DNA of 64,000 nt from Actinoplanes xinjiangensis (GTDB lineage Bacteria; Actinomycetota; Actinomycetes; Mycobacteriales; Micromonosporaceae), in assembly GCF_003148685.1 (NCBI RefSeq), contig NZ_QGGR01000014.1, forward strand, positions 222,493 through 286,492. Direction: 5' to 3'. Below are positions 1 to 8,237 of the stretch, piece by piece. The position numbers and the translations under genes are program-made. The notes below the pieces were generated by a model. It was not told the DNA's origin. It saw nothing but the letters and a program-made list of their open reading frames with translations, and did not search any database. How positions within the stretch are numbered: the stretch's first letter is position 1; every line of letters starts with the position of its first letter.

Positions 1-1
1 C

Positions 2-2284
2 GCGATGACGCTCGAGGAGAAGGTGGCCCAGCTCGGCAGCCGGTGGATCGGCAAGGACAAGGGCGCCACCGGCCCGGCCGGGCCCGAGCCGGAGGCGGAG
101 CACTCGGTCGCCCCGATGGAGAGCGAGTTCAGCGAAGGGCCGGCTCTGGAGGACGCCAGCCGGCACGGTCTCGGCCAGCTCACCCGGGTCTACGGCAGCT
201 ACCCGATCACGGTCGGTGAGGGCACCGCCGAGCTGGTACGCCAGCAGCGGATCGTGATGGCCTCGTCCCGGCTCGGCATCCCCGCGATGGTGCACGAGGA
301 GTGCCTCACCGGGTTCACCATGCACGGCGCCTCGGTCTATCCGGCCGCGATCGCCTGGGGCGCCACCTTCGACCCGGAGCTGATCGAGCGGATGGCCGCC
401 GCGATCGGCCGGGACATGGCGGCGCTCGGCGTGCACCAGGCGCTGGCCCCGGTGCTCGACGTGGTCCGCGACTACCGGTGGGGCCGGGTGGAGGAGTCCA
501 TCGGCGAGGATCCCTACCTGGTCGCGACGGTCGGCTCGGCGTACGTCCGCGGTCTGCAGGGCTCGGGGGTTCTGGCCACGCTCAAGCACTTCGCCGGATA
601 CTCCGCCTCTCGGGGCGCCCGCAACCACGGCCCGGTACCGATGGGCCGTCGCGAGCTGCTCGACATGATCCTGCCACCGTTCGAGGCCGCCGTCCGCTCC
701 GGCGCCGGATCGGTGATGAACTCCTACTCCGACCTCGACGGGGTGCCGGCCGGCGCCGACGGCTGGTTGCTCACCGACCTGCTGCGCGGCGAGTGGGGCT
801 TCACCGGCACGGTCGTCTCGGACTACTGGGCGGTGCCGTTCCTGGCGAGCATGCACGGCATCGCCGCCGACGACGGCGGCGCCGGTGCCCGCGCGCTGGA
901 AGCCGGCATCGACGTGGAGCTGCCCGACACCATCGGGTACGGCTCCGAACTGGTCGCCCGGGTCCGCTCCGGTGAGGTCGACGAGTCGTACGTGGAACGC
1001 GCCGCCCGCCGGGTGCTGACCCAGAAGGCGGAACTGGGCCTGCTCGATCCCGAGTGGACCCCGGAGTCCTCGGTGGCCACGTCCGCCGCGGTGGTGCTGG
1101 ACTCGCCGGCCAACCGGGAGCTGGCCCGCGAGGTGGCGGAACGCTCCATCGTGCTGCTCGACCCCGGTGACGTGCTGCCACTGCCGGGTACCGGGCGGAT
1201 GGCGGTGGTCGGCCCCTGCGCCGACGACGCCCGCACCTTCCTGGGCTGCTACGCGTTCCCCAACCACGTGCTTCCCCGCTATCCGGGCGTCGAACCGGAG
1301 ATCGAGCTGCCGACCGCGGCCGAGTCGCTGCGGGCCGAGTTCGGCGGCGCCGCCATCACGTACGCCCCCGGTTGCGCCGTCGACGGCGACGACCGCTCCG
1401 GGTTCGCCGAGGCGGTGGCCGCCGCCCGGGACGCCGACGTGTGCCTGGCGTTCGTCGGCGACCTGGCCGGCCTGTTCGGCAAGGGCACCTCGGGCGAGGG
1501 CTGCGACGCCGCCGACCTGCGGCTGCCCGGAGTGCAGGCGGACCTGCTGGAGGAACTGCTGGCGACCGGCACCCCGGTGGTGGTGGTCGTGGTCTCCGGC
1601 CGGCCGTACGCGCTCGGTGACGTGGCCGGCCGCGCCGCCGCCCTGGTGCAGGCGTTCATGCCGGGCGAGGAGGGCGGCCCGGCGATCGCCGGGGTGCTGT
1701 CCGGCCGGGTGCAGCCCAGCGGCAAGCTGCCGGTGCAGATCCCGCGGACGCCGGGCGGCCAGCCCGGCACCTACCTGCAGCCGCGGCTCGGTGCGGAGCA
1801 CACCGGTACCAGCAATCTGGACCCGGCGCCGCTGTTCGCGTTCGGGCACGGCCGGTCGTACACCACGTTCGAGGTGGGCGACCTGCGCCTGTCGGCGAGC
1901 CGGGTGCCGACCGACGGCGAGTTCACCGCGACCGTACGGGTCCGCAACACCGGCGAGCGGGACGGCACCGAGGTGGTGCAGTTGTACCTCTCCGACCCGG
2001 TCGCCCAGGTCACCCGTCCGATGGTTCAGCTCACCGGTTTCCAGCGGGTGGAGCTGGCCGCCGGCGCTTCGGCGGAGGTCGTCTTCCACGTGCACACCGA
2101 CCGCACGGCTTTCACCGGCCGGGATTTGAAACGTATCGTCGAGCCCGGTGAGCTGCGGGTTCTCGCCGGCACGTCGGCCGGTGACCTGCCCTGTGCAGCG
2201 ACCGTCGAGCTGACCGGGTCGATCCGTCCGGCGGGCCCCGGACGGGTCATCACCACGCCGGTGGAGGTGCGACCGGAACACTAG
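2..2284 (+). CDS. Glycoside hydrolase family 3 beta-glucosidase/beta-xylosidase, 5' end cut by window
   Basis: Retaining glycosidase that would release sugars from beta-linked glucosides or xylosides. Counting the ATG at 5 as residue 1, the GH3 N-terminal barrel shows the KHFAGY motif at 194-199 and the nucleophile Asp273 in VVSDYW. The GH3 C-terminal domain follows (about 380-600), then a fibronectin-III-like tail (about 640-740). No signal peptide is visible. The family normally has residues ahead of the MTLEEKVAQL motif, and the reading frame is open to the window edge, so the true start probably lies upstream. It stops 9 nt before the next gene. The exact substrate (gluco- or xylo-) cannot be told from sequence alone. 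Confidence 0.88.
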   Translation, partial: AMTLEEKVAQLGSRWIGKDKGATGPAGPEPEAEHSVAPMESEFSEGPALEDASRHGLGQLTRVYGSYPITVGEGTAELVRQQRIVMASSRLGIPAMVHEECLTGFTMHGASVYPAAIAWGATFDPELIERMAAAIGRDMAALGVHQALAPVLDVVRDYRWGRVEESIGEDPYLVATVGSAYVRGLQGSGVLATLKHFAGYSASRGARNHGPVPMGRRELLDMILPPFEAAVRSGAGSVMNSYSDLDGVPAGADGWLLTDLLRGEWGFTGTVVSDYWAVPFLASMHGIAADDGGAGARALEAGIDVELPDTIGYGSELVARVRSGEVDESYVERAARRVLTQKAELGLLDPEWTPESSVATSAAVVLDSPANRELAREVAERSIVLLDPGDVLPLPGTGRMAVVGPCADDARTFLGCYAFPNHVLPRYPGVEPEIELPTAAESLRAEFGGAAITYAPGCAVDGDDRSGFAEAVAAARDADVCLAFVGDLAGLFGKGTSGEGCDAADLRLPGVQADLLEELLATGTPVVVVVVSGRPYALGDVAGRAAALVQAFMPGEEGGPAIAGVLSGRVQPSGKLPVQIPRTPGGQPGTYLQPRLGAEHTGTSNLDPAPLFAFGHGRSYTTFEVGDLRLSASRVPTDGEFTATVRVRNTGERDGTEVVQLYLSDPVAQVTRPMVQLTGFQRVELAAGASAEVVFHVHTDRTAFTGRDLKRIVEPGELRVLAGTSAGDLPCAATVELTGSIRPAGPGRVITTPVEVRPEH

Positions 2285-2293
2285 GCTGAACCC

Positions 2294-3498
2294 GTGCCCC
2301 GACGCATCAACGACGACGAGCGGCTACGCCGGCTCGAAGCGGTCACCGATGCGACGCTGTCCCGGCTGGACGCCTCCGATCTCCTCGACGAGCTGCTGGA
2401 CCGGGTGCGCGACCTGCTGGGCGTCGACACCGCGGCGATCCTGCTGCTCGACGCGCACTCCCAGCACCTCGTCGCGACCGCGGCCAAGGGCCTGGAGGAG
2501 GAGGTGCGGGCCGGGTTCCGGGTGGCGGTGGGGCGCGGGTTCGCCGGCCGGGTCGCGGCGGTCCGCGCCGCGGTCCGGCTCACCGACGTCACCCCGGCCG
2601 ACGTGGTCAACCCGCTCCTGGTGGCGAAGGGCATCCGCTCGCTGCTGGGCGTGCCGATCGTGGCCGGCCGGGATCTGGTCGGCGTACTGCACGTCGGCAC
2701 GCTCCGCCGCCGGGAGTTCGCCGACGACGACGTGAAACTGCTCGAGCTGGTCGCCGACCGGGCCGCGGTGGCCGGGCGGATCCGGTCGGCGAACTCGACC
2801 AGTCCGCCGCGCTGGCCCTGCAGCGCAGCCTGCTGCCGGCCCGGCTGCCGTCGGTCCCGGGGGTCGACCTGGCCGCGCGTTACGTTCCGGGGCACGCCAC
2901 CGGCATCGGCGGCGACTGGTATGACGTGTTCGTCCTGCCGTCCGGCTGGCTGGGCGTGGTGATCGGCGACGTCTCCGGGCACGGCCTGGCGTCGGCCGTG
3001 GTGATGGGCCGGATCCGTAGCGCGCTCCGGGCGTACGCGCTGATCTGCGACGATCCGGCGCAGGCGCTGACCCTGCTGGACCGCAAGGTGCAGCACTTCG
3101 AGGCGGGCAGCCTCACCACCGCCCTCTACGCGATGATCAGCCCCGACCGGGACCGGGCGGTGATCTCGACGGCCGGCCACCTGCGCCCGGTGCTGGCCGG
3201 CCCGGACGGGACGGCCGCCCTGGCCGGGGTGCCGGTCGACCCGCCGCTCGGGGTGGTCCATCCGGACCGGTCCCGGCGCAGCACCGCGGTGCCGCTGGCG
3301 CCGGGCACGCTGCTGTTCTGCTACACCGACGGTCTGGTGGAACGGCGCGGCGAGATGATCGACACCGGGCTGGACCGGCTGGTCGCCACCGTTCGGGCCG
3401 ACGCGCCGGAGGTGGTCTGCGCTACCGTCATGTCGGACGCGGCCGATGCGCCACACACCGACGACGTCGCGGTTCTCGCCGTTCGCCGCCACGGATGA
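2294..3498 (+). pseudogene. GAF-PP2C (SpoIIE-type) phosphatase, apparent frameshift
   Basis: Would be a soluble Ser/Thr phosphatase of the RsbU/SpoIIE type that dephosphorylates anti-sigma antagonists. The first frame (GTG at 2294) encodes a complete GAF domain ending in ELVADRAAVAGR. The catalytic part lies in a different frame, starting with GELDQSAALALQRSLLP near 2788 and continuing to 3498. It carries GDWYDVF, GDVSGHG and YTDGLVE, the metal-binding and family motifs. Joining them needs a -1 shift (one missing base or two extra) at about 2765-2790, giving a normal protein of about 400 residues. No slippery heptamer is evident there. It could be a real null allele or a sequencing error in a GC-rich run. 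Residual translation could start at the GTG at 2926, but that product lacks the first metal-site motif. Confidence 0.8.
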
Positions 3499-3546
3499 CG
3501 GCCGGTGTGTCACCGTTCGATGGCGGGTTCGTTTCCGGGCCCCAGT

Positions 3547-3601
3547 TCCTACGGAAATATTGCTGTGACCTCTTGTTCGCAACGGATTCAGCAGAAAAGA
3601 T
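3547..3601 (+). promoter_or_regulatory. Promoter/operator of the GABA-forming operon, copy A of a shared 40-nt element
   Basis: TCCTACGGAAATA (3547-3559), an 11-nt spacer, then TCTTGTTCGCAACGGA (3571-3586). The second block contains a possible -35 (TTGTTC, 3573-3578), followed after 17 nt by AAAGAT (3596-3601). The first block is a TTCC-TAC-GGAA dyad just upstream of that -35. The same arrangement occurs on the other strand at 12624-12663 ahead of another aminotransferase gene. The element ends 53 nt before the ATG at 3640. Confidence 0.6.
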
Positions 3602-3639
3602 GGGGCCGAATTCGCTGATACCACAGCTGGAGGCGCCGG

Positions 3640-5076
3640 ATGACCGCGAAGACGGTACTGCACAACCTCATCGGGGGCGAAGCGGTCGCACCCGTGGAGG
3701 GGCGGTACTCCGATCTCATCGACCCGTCCACCGGTGAGGTGTTCGCCTCCGCCCCGGTCTCCGGATCCGAGGACGTGGACCGGGCCATGACAGCCGCCTC
3801 CGGCGCGTTCGCGCAGTGGCGCGACACCACCCCCGGCGAACGGCAGCGCGCCCTGCTCAAGTTCGCCGACGCCATCGAGGCCCGCGCCGACGAGCTGGTC
3901 GCCGCCGAGTCGAAGAACACCGGCAAGCCGCTCGGCCTGACCGCCAGCGAGGAGCTGCCGCCGGCCATCGACCACCTGCGCTTCTTCGCCGGTGCCGCCC
4001 GGGTGCTGGAGGGCCGCTCCGCCGGGCAGTACATGAACGGGTTCGAGAGCTACGTGCGCCGCGAGCCGATCGGGGTCTGCGCCCAGGTGACGCCGTGGAA
4101 CTATCCGCTGCTGATGGCGATGTGGAAGATCGCGCCGGCGCTGGCCGCGGGCAACGCCGTGGTGCTCAAACCGTCCGACACCACCCCGGTCACCAGCGTG
4201 CTGCTCGCCGAGATCGCCGCCGAGTTCCTGCCGGCCGGGCTGTTCAACGTGGTCCTCGGCGACCGCGACACCGGCCGCGCCCTGGTCGGCCACCGGACCC
4301 CGCAGATGGTGTCGATCACCGGTTCGGTCCGGGCCGGCATGGAGGTGGCCGGGTCGGCCGCCGCCGACCTCAAGCGCACCCACCTGGAGCTGGGCGGCAA
4401 GGCACCGGTCGTGGTCTTCGACGACGCCGACGTCGAGGCGGCCGCCGCGGCCATCGCCGAGGCCGGCTACTTCAACGCCGGGCAGGACTGCACCGCCGCC
4501 ACCCGGGTGCTGGCGTCGGCCGGCGTCTACGACGACTTCGTGGCGGCTCTCGCCGCGCAGGCCCGGGAGATCAAAACGGGCGCCCCGGACCAGAAGGACG
4601 TGCTCTACGGCCCGGTCAACAACGCCGGCCAACTGGCGCGGGTGGCCGGGTTCATCGACCGGCTGCCGGACCACGCGGTGCTCCAGGCCGGCGGCTCCCA
4701 GGTGGGCGACCGCGGTTTCTTCTACTCCCCCACGGTCGTCTCCGGGCTGCGCCAGGACGACGAGATCATCCAGAACGAGGTGTTCGGCCCGGTCATCACC
4801 GTGCAGAAGTTCACCGACGAGGACGAGGCGGTCGCCCACGCCAACGGTGTCGAGTACGCGCTGGCCTCCAGCGTGTGGACGAAGGACCACGGCCGGGCGA
4901 TGCGGATGACACAGCGTCTCGACTTCGGCTGCGTCTGGGTCAACTGCCACATCCCGCTGGTCGCCGAGATGCCGCACGGCGGCTTCAAGCACTCCGGGCA
5001 CGGCAAGGACCTGTCGGTGTACGGGTTCGAGGACTACACCCGCATCAAGCACGTCATGCACCACGTGGGGGCGTGA
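3640..5076 (+). CDS. Gamma-aminobutyraldehyde dehydrogenase (ALDH superfamily)
   Basis: NAD(P)-dependent aldehyde dehydrogenase expected to oxidise 4-aminobutanal from putrescine breakdown to GABA in the cytoplasm. The 478-residue length is normal for the family. Visible catalytic elements are Asn154 in PWNYP, Lys177 in VLKPSD, Glu250 in LELGGKAP and the nucleophile Cys284 in GQDCTAAT. The closest relative in this window is the dehydrogenase at 19850-21301, which shares most motifs including RREPIGVCAQ. Its stop codon overlaps the GabT start (TGATG), so the two are translationally coupled. Together they would convert aminobutyraldehyde to GABA and then to succinate semialdehyde. The substrate is inferred from subfamily motifs and the coupling to GabT; betaine aldehyde is the main alternative. 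Confidence 0.85.
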   Translation: MTAKTVLHNLIGGEAVAPVEGRYSDLIDPSTGEVFASAPVSGSEDVDRAMTAASGAFAQWRDTTPGERQRALLKFADAIEARADELVAAESKNTGKPLGLTASEELPPAIDHLRFFAGAARVLEGRSAGQYMNGFESYVRREPIGVCAQVTPWNYPLLMAMWKIAPALAAGNAVVLKPSDTTPVTSVLLAEIAAEFLPAGLFNVVLGDRDTGRALVGHRTPQMVSITGSVRAGMEVAGSAAADLKRTHLELGGKAPVVVFDDADVEAAAAAIAEAGYFNAGQDCTAATRVLASAGVYDDFVAALAAQAREIKTGAPDQKDVLYGPVNNAGQLARVAGFIDRLPDHAVLQAGGSQVGDRGFFYSPTVVSGLRQDDEIIQNEVFGPVITVQKFTDEDEAVAHANGVEYALASSVWTKDHGRAMRMTQRLDFGCVWVNCHIPLVAEMPHGGFKHSGHGKDLSVYGFEDYTRIKHVMHHVGA

Positions 5077-6347
5077 TGAGCACCTCCGAAGAGCTGCACA
5101 AACGACGGCTGGCGGTCGTCGCCAAGGGTGTCGGCTCCGTGGTGAGCGCCTATGTCGACCATGCCGGGGGCGGCACGCTCACCGACGTCGACGGCCGGGA
5201 GTGGATCGACTTCGCCTCCGGGATCGCCGTCACCAACGTCGGCAACGCCGCCCCGCGCGTGGTCGAGGCGGTCCGTGCGCAGGTCGAGCGGTTCACCCAC
5301 ACCTGTTTCATGGTGGCGCCCTACGAGTCGTACGTGGCGGTCTGCGAACAGTTGATCGACCTGACGCCCGGCACCTTCGAGAAGCGGGCCGCGCTGTTCA
5401 ACTCGGGCGCCGAGGCGGTGGAGAACGCCGTCAAGATCGCCCGGCACGCAACGGGGCGACCGGCCGTCATCGTGTTCGACCACGCCTACCACGGCCGGAC
5501 CAACCTGACGATGGCGCTGACCGCGAAGAACATGCCGTACAAGCACCGGTTCGGCCCGTTCGCCCCGGAGGTCTACCGGGCGCCGATGTCGTACCCGCTG
5601 CGCGACGGCGGCCTGGACGGTGCCGAGGCGGCGCGCCGGGCGGTCGACGTGATCGAGAAGCAGGTCGGCGGGTCGAACGTGGCCGCCGTGCTGATCGAGC
5701 CGATCCAGGGTGAGGGCGGGTTCGTGGTGCCGGCGCCGGGCTTCCTGCCGGCGATCGCGGCGTGGGCGAAGGCGAACGGGGCGGTGTTCATCGCCGACGA
5801 GATCCAGACCGGGTTCGCCCGTACCGGTCGGTGGTTCGCCTCCGAGGACGAGGGCCTGGAGCCCGATCTGATCACCACGGCCAAGGGCATGGGCGGTGGA
5901 CTGCCGATCGCCGGTGTGGTCGGCCGGGCCGACCTGATGGACGCGGTGCACGCCGGCGGGCTCGGCGGCACGTACGGCGGCAACCCGGTGGCCTGCGCGG
6001 CCGCGCTCGCCGCCATCGAGACGATGCGGGAACTGGACCTGAACGCCGCGGCACGGCGGATCGAGTCGGTGCTCAGACCCGCCCTGTCGGAGATGGCCGC
6101 CGCCGACCCCGGGATCGCCGAGGTGCGCGGCCGCGGGGCGATGATCGCGATCGAGCTGGTGCTGGCGGACAACGAGCCGGACCCCACGCGTACCGCGGCG
6201 GTGTCGAAGGCCTGCCACGAGGCCGGCCTGCTGACGCTGACCTGCGGCACCTACGGCAACGTGCTGCGGTTCCTGCCACCGCTGGTCATCTCCGACCCCG
6301 ATCTCCACCGCGGTCTCGACATCCTTCGCCGCGCTCTGCTCACCTGA
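5076..6347 (+). CDS. gabT: 4-aminobutyrate aminotransferase
   Basis: Class-III PLP aminotransferase converting GABA and 2-oxoglutarate to succinate semialdehyde and glutamate. The protein has 423 residues. The PLP site shows the pyridine-nitrogen Asp241 (FIADEIQTGFARTG) and Schiff-base Lys270 (TTAKGMGGG). The NSGAEAVENAVK and HAYHGRT segments are typical of GabT. The ATG at 5076 overlaps the preceding dehydrogenase stop by one base. Succinate-semialdehyde dehydrogenase is not in the window. The neighbouring Lrp-type regulator is a plausible local controller. Confidence 0.88.
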   Translation: MSTSEELHKRRLAVVAKGVGSVVSAYVDHAGGGTLTDVDGREWIDFASGIAVTNVGNAAPRVVEAVRAQVERFTHTCFMVAPYESYVAVCEQLIDLTPGTFEKRAALFNSGAEAVENAVKIARHATGRPAVIVFDHAYHGRTNLTMALTAKNMPYKHRFGPFAPEVYRAPMSYPLRDGGLDGAEAARRAVDVIEKQVGGSNVAAVLIEPIQGEGGFVVPAPGFLPAIAAWAKANGAVFIADEIQTGFARTGRWFASEDEGLEPDLITTAKGMGGGLPIAGVVGRADLMDAVHAGGLGGTYGGNPVACAAALAAIETMRELDLNAAARRIESVLRPALSEMAAADPGIAEVRGRGAMIAIELVLADNEPDPTRTAAVSKACHEAGLLTLTCGTYGNVLRFLPPLVISDPDLHRGLDILRRALLT

Positions 6348-6395
6348 CGGGCGACCCCTTTGCTGACGTCAAGCGTTCCAGGGAAGAATCGCGGC

Positions 6396-6851
6396 GTGAC
6401 GGACGTGACGCTGGACGATACGAACAAACTGATCATCGAGCATCTACAGCGTGACGGACGCATGTCGTACGCCACGCTGGCCAAGACGATCGGTCTCTCC
6501 GAGGCGGCGGTGCGCCAGCGCGTGCAGCGGCTCCTGGACAACGGGCTGATGCAGATCGTGGCGGTCACCGACCCGCTGACCCTCGGCTTCGCCCGGCAGG
6601 CGATGGTCGGCCTGCGGGTCAACGGCAACCTGCGGACCATCGCCGATCAGATCGCCGAGGTGCCCGAGGTCGACTACGTGGTGATCTGCGCCGGGCGGTA
6701 CGACCTGCTGGTCGAGCTGGTCTGCACCGACGACGAGCACCTGCTCGACATCCTCAACGAGAAGGTGCGCACCATCGACGGTGTCACCGAGGCCGACACC
6801 TTCATGTATCTGCGGCTCGCCAAACAGACCTACGCCTGGGGAACACGGTAA
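6396..6851 (+). CDS. Lrp/AsnC-family transcriptional regulator
   Basis: Amino-acid-responsive DNA-binding regulator of about 151 residues. The N-terminal winged helix-turn-helix includes LAKTIGLSEAAVRQRVQRLL, followed by a RAM ligand-binding domain (about residues 65-140). I chose the GTG at 6396 because the typical VTLDDTNKLIIEHLQRDGR start of the HTH follows at once. An in-frame codon at 6360 would add 12 poorly conserved residues. It lies between GabT and the amine oxidoreductase on the same strand, only 5 nt before the latter, so it probably controls this polyamine/GABA cluster. The ligand is unknown. Confidence 0.85.
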   Translation: MTDVTLDDTNKLIIEHLQRDGRMSYATLAKTIGLSEAAVRQRVQRLLDNGLMQIVAVTDPLTLGFARQAMVGLRVNGNLRTIADQIAEVPEVDYVVICAGRYDLLVELVCTDDEHLLDILNEKVRTIDGVTEADTFMYLRLAKQTYAWGTR

Positions 6852-6856
6852 CTCTC

Positions 6857-8128
6857 ATGAACAGCCCCTCCTTCTGGCTGAGCAGTCTGGGCCCGATCGA
6901 GAGACGCCCGCCGCTCGCCGGTGACCTCGCCGCCGACGTGGCCATCGCCGGCGGCGGGTACACGGGGCTGTGGACCGCGTATTACCTGGCCAGGGCCGAT
7001 CCGTCGAAGCGGGTCGTGATCCTGGACGCGGAGTTCTGCGGTTTCGGCGCGTCCGGCCGCAACGGCGGCTGGGCGTCCGGGCTCTTCCCGGTGCCCGAGG
7101 CGAAACTGGCGCGCCGGTTCGGGCCGGACGCCGCGGCCGCCATGCACCGGGCGCTCGGCGACACCGTCGACGAGATCGGCCGGGTCGCCGCGGCCGAGGG
7201 CATCGACTGCGACTACGCCAAGGGCGGCACGCTCTCCCTGGTCCGCAGCCCGGCCCAGCTGCGCCGCGCCCAGCGTGACCCGGGCTTCGTCGACGCGGCG
7301 ACGGCGACGGCCATGTGCCACGCCACCGACGTGCTCGGCGGGATCTACAGCGAGCACTGCGCCGCCCTGCACCCGGCCAAACTGGTCCGCGGACTCGCCG
7401 CCACCGTCGAGCGCCTCGGCGTCACCATCCACGAGAGCACCCGCGCCGAGCAGATCAGAACCGGGCAGATCAAGACCCTTCGGGGTACGGTCCACGCGCC
7501 CACGATCGTGCGGGCACTGGAGGGTTACACCGCCGGTCTGGCCGGGCACCGCCGCGACATCGCGCCGGTCTACTCCCTGATGATCGTCACCGAGCCCCTG
7601 CCGGAGGAGTTCTGGCAGCGCGTGGGCCTGGCCCGGCGGGAGACGTTCACCGACGAGCGGCGGCTGGTCATCTACGGACAGCGGACCGCCGACGACCGGC
7701 TGGCGTTCGGTGGGCGCGGTGCGCCGTACCACTTCGGGTCGAAGATCCGCCCCGAGTACGACCTGGTCCCGGAGGTGTTCGAGGCACTGCGGGCGACGAT
7801 CACCGAGCTGTTCGGGATCGACCCGCTGATCGCCCACCGCTGGGGCGGGCCGCTCGGCATCCCGCGGGACTGGATGCCGTCGGTCGGCCTGCGGGACGGG
7901 ATCGCCTGGGCCGGGGGCTACGTGGGCGACGGTGTCGCGGCGGCCAATCTCGCCGGGCGTACCCTCGCGGATCTGATCCTCGGGGTGGACAGCGACCTGA
8001 CCCGCCTGCCGTGGGTCGGGCACCGCTCGCGCCGCTGGGAGCCGGAACCCGCTCGCTGGCTCGGCATCAACGCCGGCCTGCGGGCCACCGCCCTGCTGGA
8101 CGCGCTCGAACGCCGCCGCGCCGCCTGA
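6857..8128 (+). CDS. FAD-dependent amine/amino-acid oxidoreductase (DAO family, PuuB/OrdL-like)
   Basis: A 423-residue flavoprotein of the D-amino-acid oxidase fold. The N-terminal dinucleotide-binding loop is GGGYTGLWTAYYLA, followed by FGASGRNGGWASG, the flavin-site signature of gamma-glutamylputrescine oxidoreductases and related enzymes. A C-terminal motif (GYVGDGVAAANLAGR) closes the FAD fold. Position right after the Lrp regulator and downstream of the aldehyde dehydrogenase/GabT pair suggests it makes an aminoaldehyde from putrescine or gamma-glutamylputrescine. No gamma-glutamylputrescine synthetase is in the window, so a direct amine substrate or another amino acid is possible. Confidence 0.8.
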   Translation: MNSPSFWLSSLGPIERRPPLAGDLAADVAIAGGGYTGLWTAYYLARADPSKRVVILDAEFCGFGASGRNGGWASGLFPVPEAKLARRFGPDAAAAMHRALGDTVDEIGRVAAAEGIDCDYAKGGTLSLVRSPAQLRRAQRDPGFVDAATATAMCHATDVLGGIYSEHCAALHPAKLVRGLAATVERLGVTIHESTRAEQIRTGQIKTLRGTVHAPTIVRALEGYTAGLAGHRRDIAPVYSLMIVTEPLPEEFWQRVGLARRETFTDERRLVIYGQRTADDRLAFGGRGAPYHFGSKIRPEYDLVPEVFEALRATITELFGIDPLIAHRWGGPLGIPRDWMPSVGLRDGIAWAGGYVGDGVAAANLAGRTLADLILGVDSDLTRLPWVGHRSRRWEPEPARWLGINAGLRATALLDALERRRAA

Positions 8129-8139
8129 ACCTCCGGGCC

Positions 8140-8232
8140 GTCATCTCCCGCCGCCGGCTGCCAGCCCACCGGCATCTCCGGCCGCCGGCTGCCCGCACAC
8201 CGGCATTTCCGGCCGCCGGCTGCCCGCGCACG
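8140..8232. repeat. Three imperfect 31-nt tandem repeats between convergent genes
   Basis: Copies start at 8140, 8171 and 8202, each beginning like GGCATCTCC and containing CCGCCGGCTGCC. The units fill the space between the convergent oxidoreductase (ending 8128) and histidine kinase (ending 8238). Each unit contains a short CCGGC/GCCGG dyad, so the array could form stacked hairpins and act as a two-way terminator. Confidence 0.7.
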
Positions 8233-8237
8233 GCGTC

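Noticed and set aside
2281..5064. A 927-codon open frame on the minus strand opposite the phosphatase and aldehyde dehydrogenase genes
   Set aside because: It is a GC-rich shadow frame with no domain character; the plus-strand genes have clear catalytic motifs.
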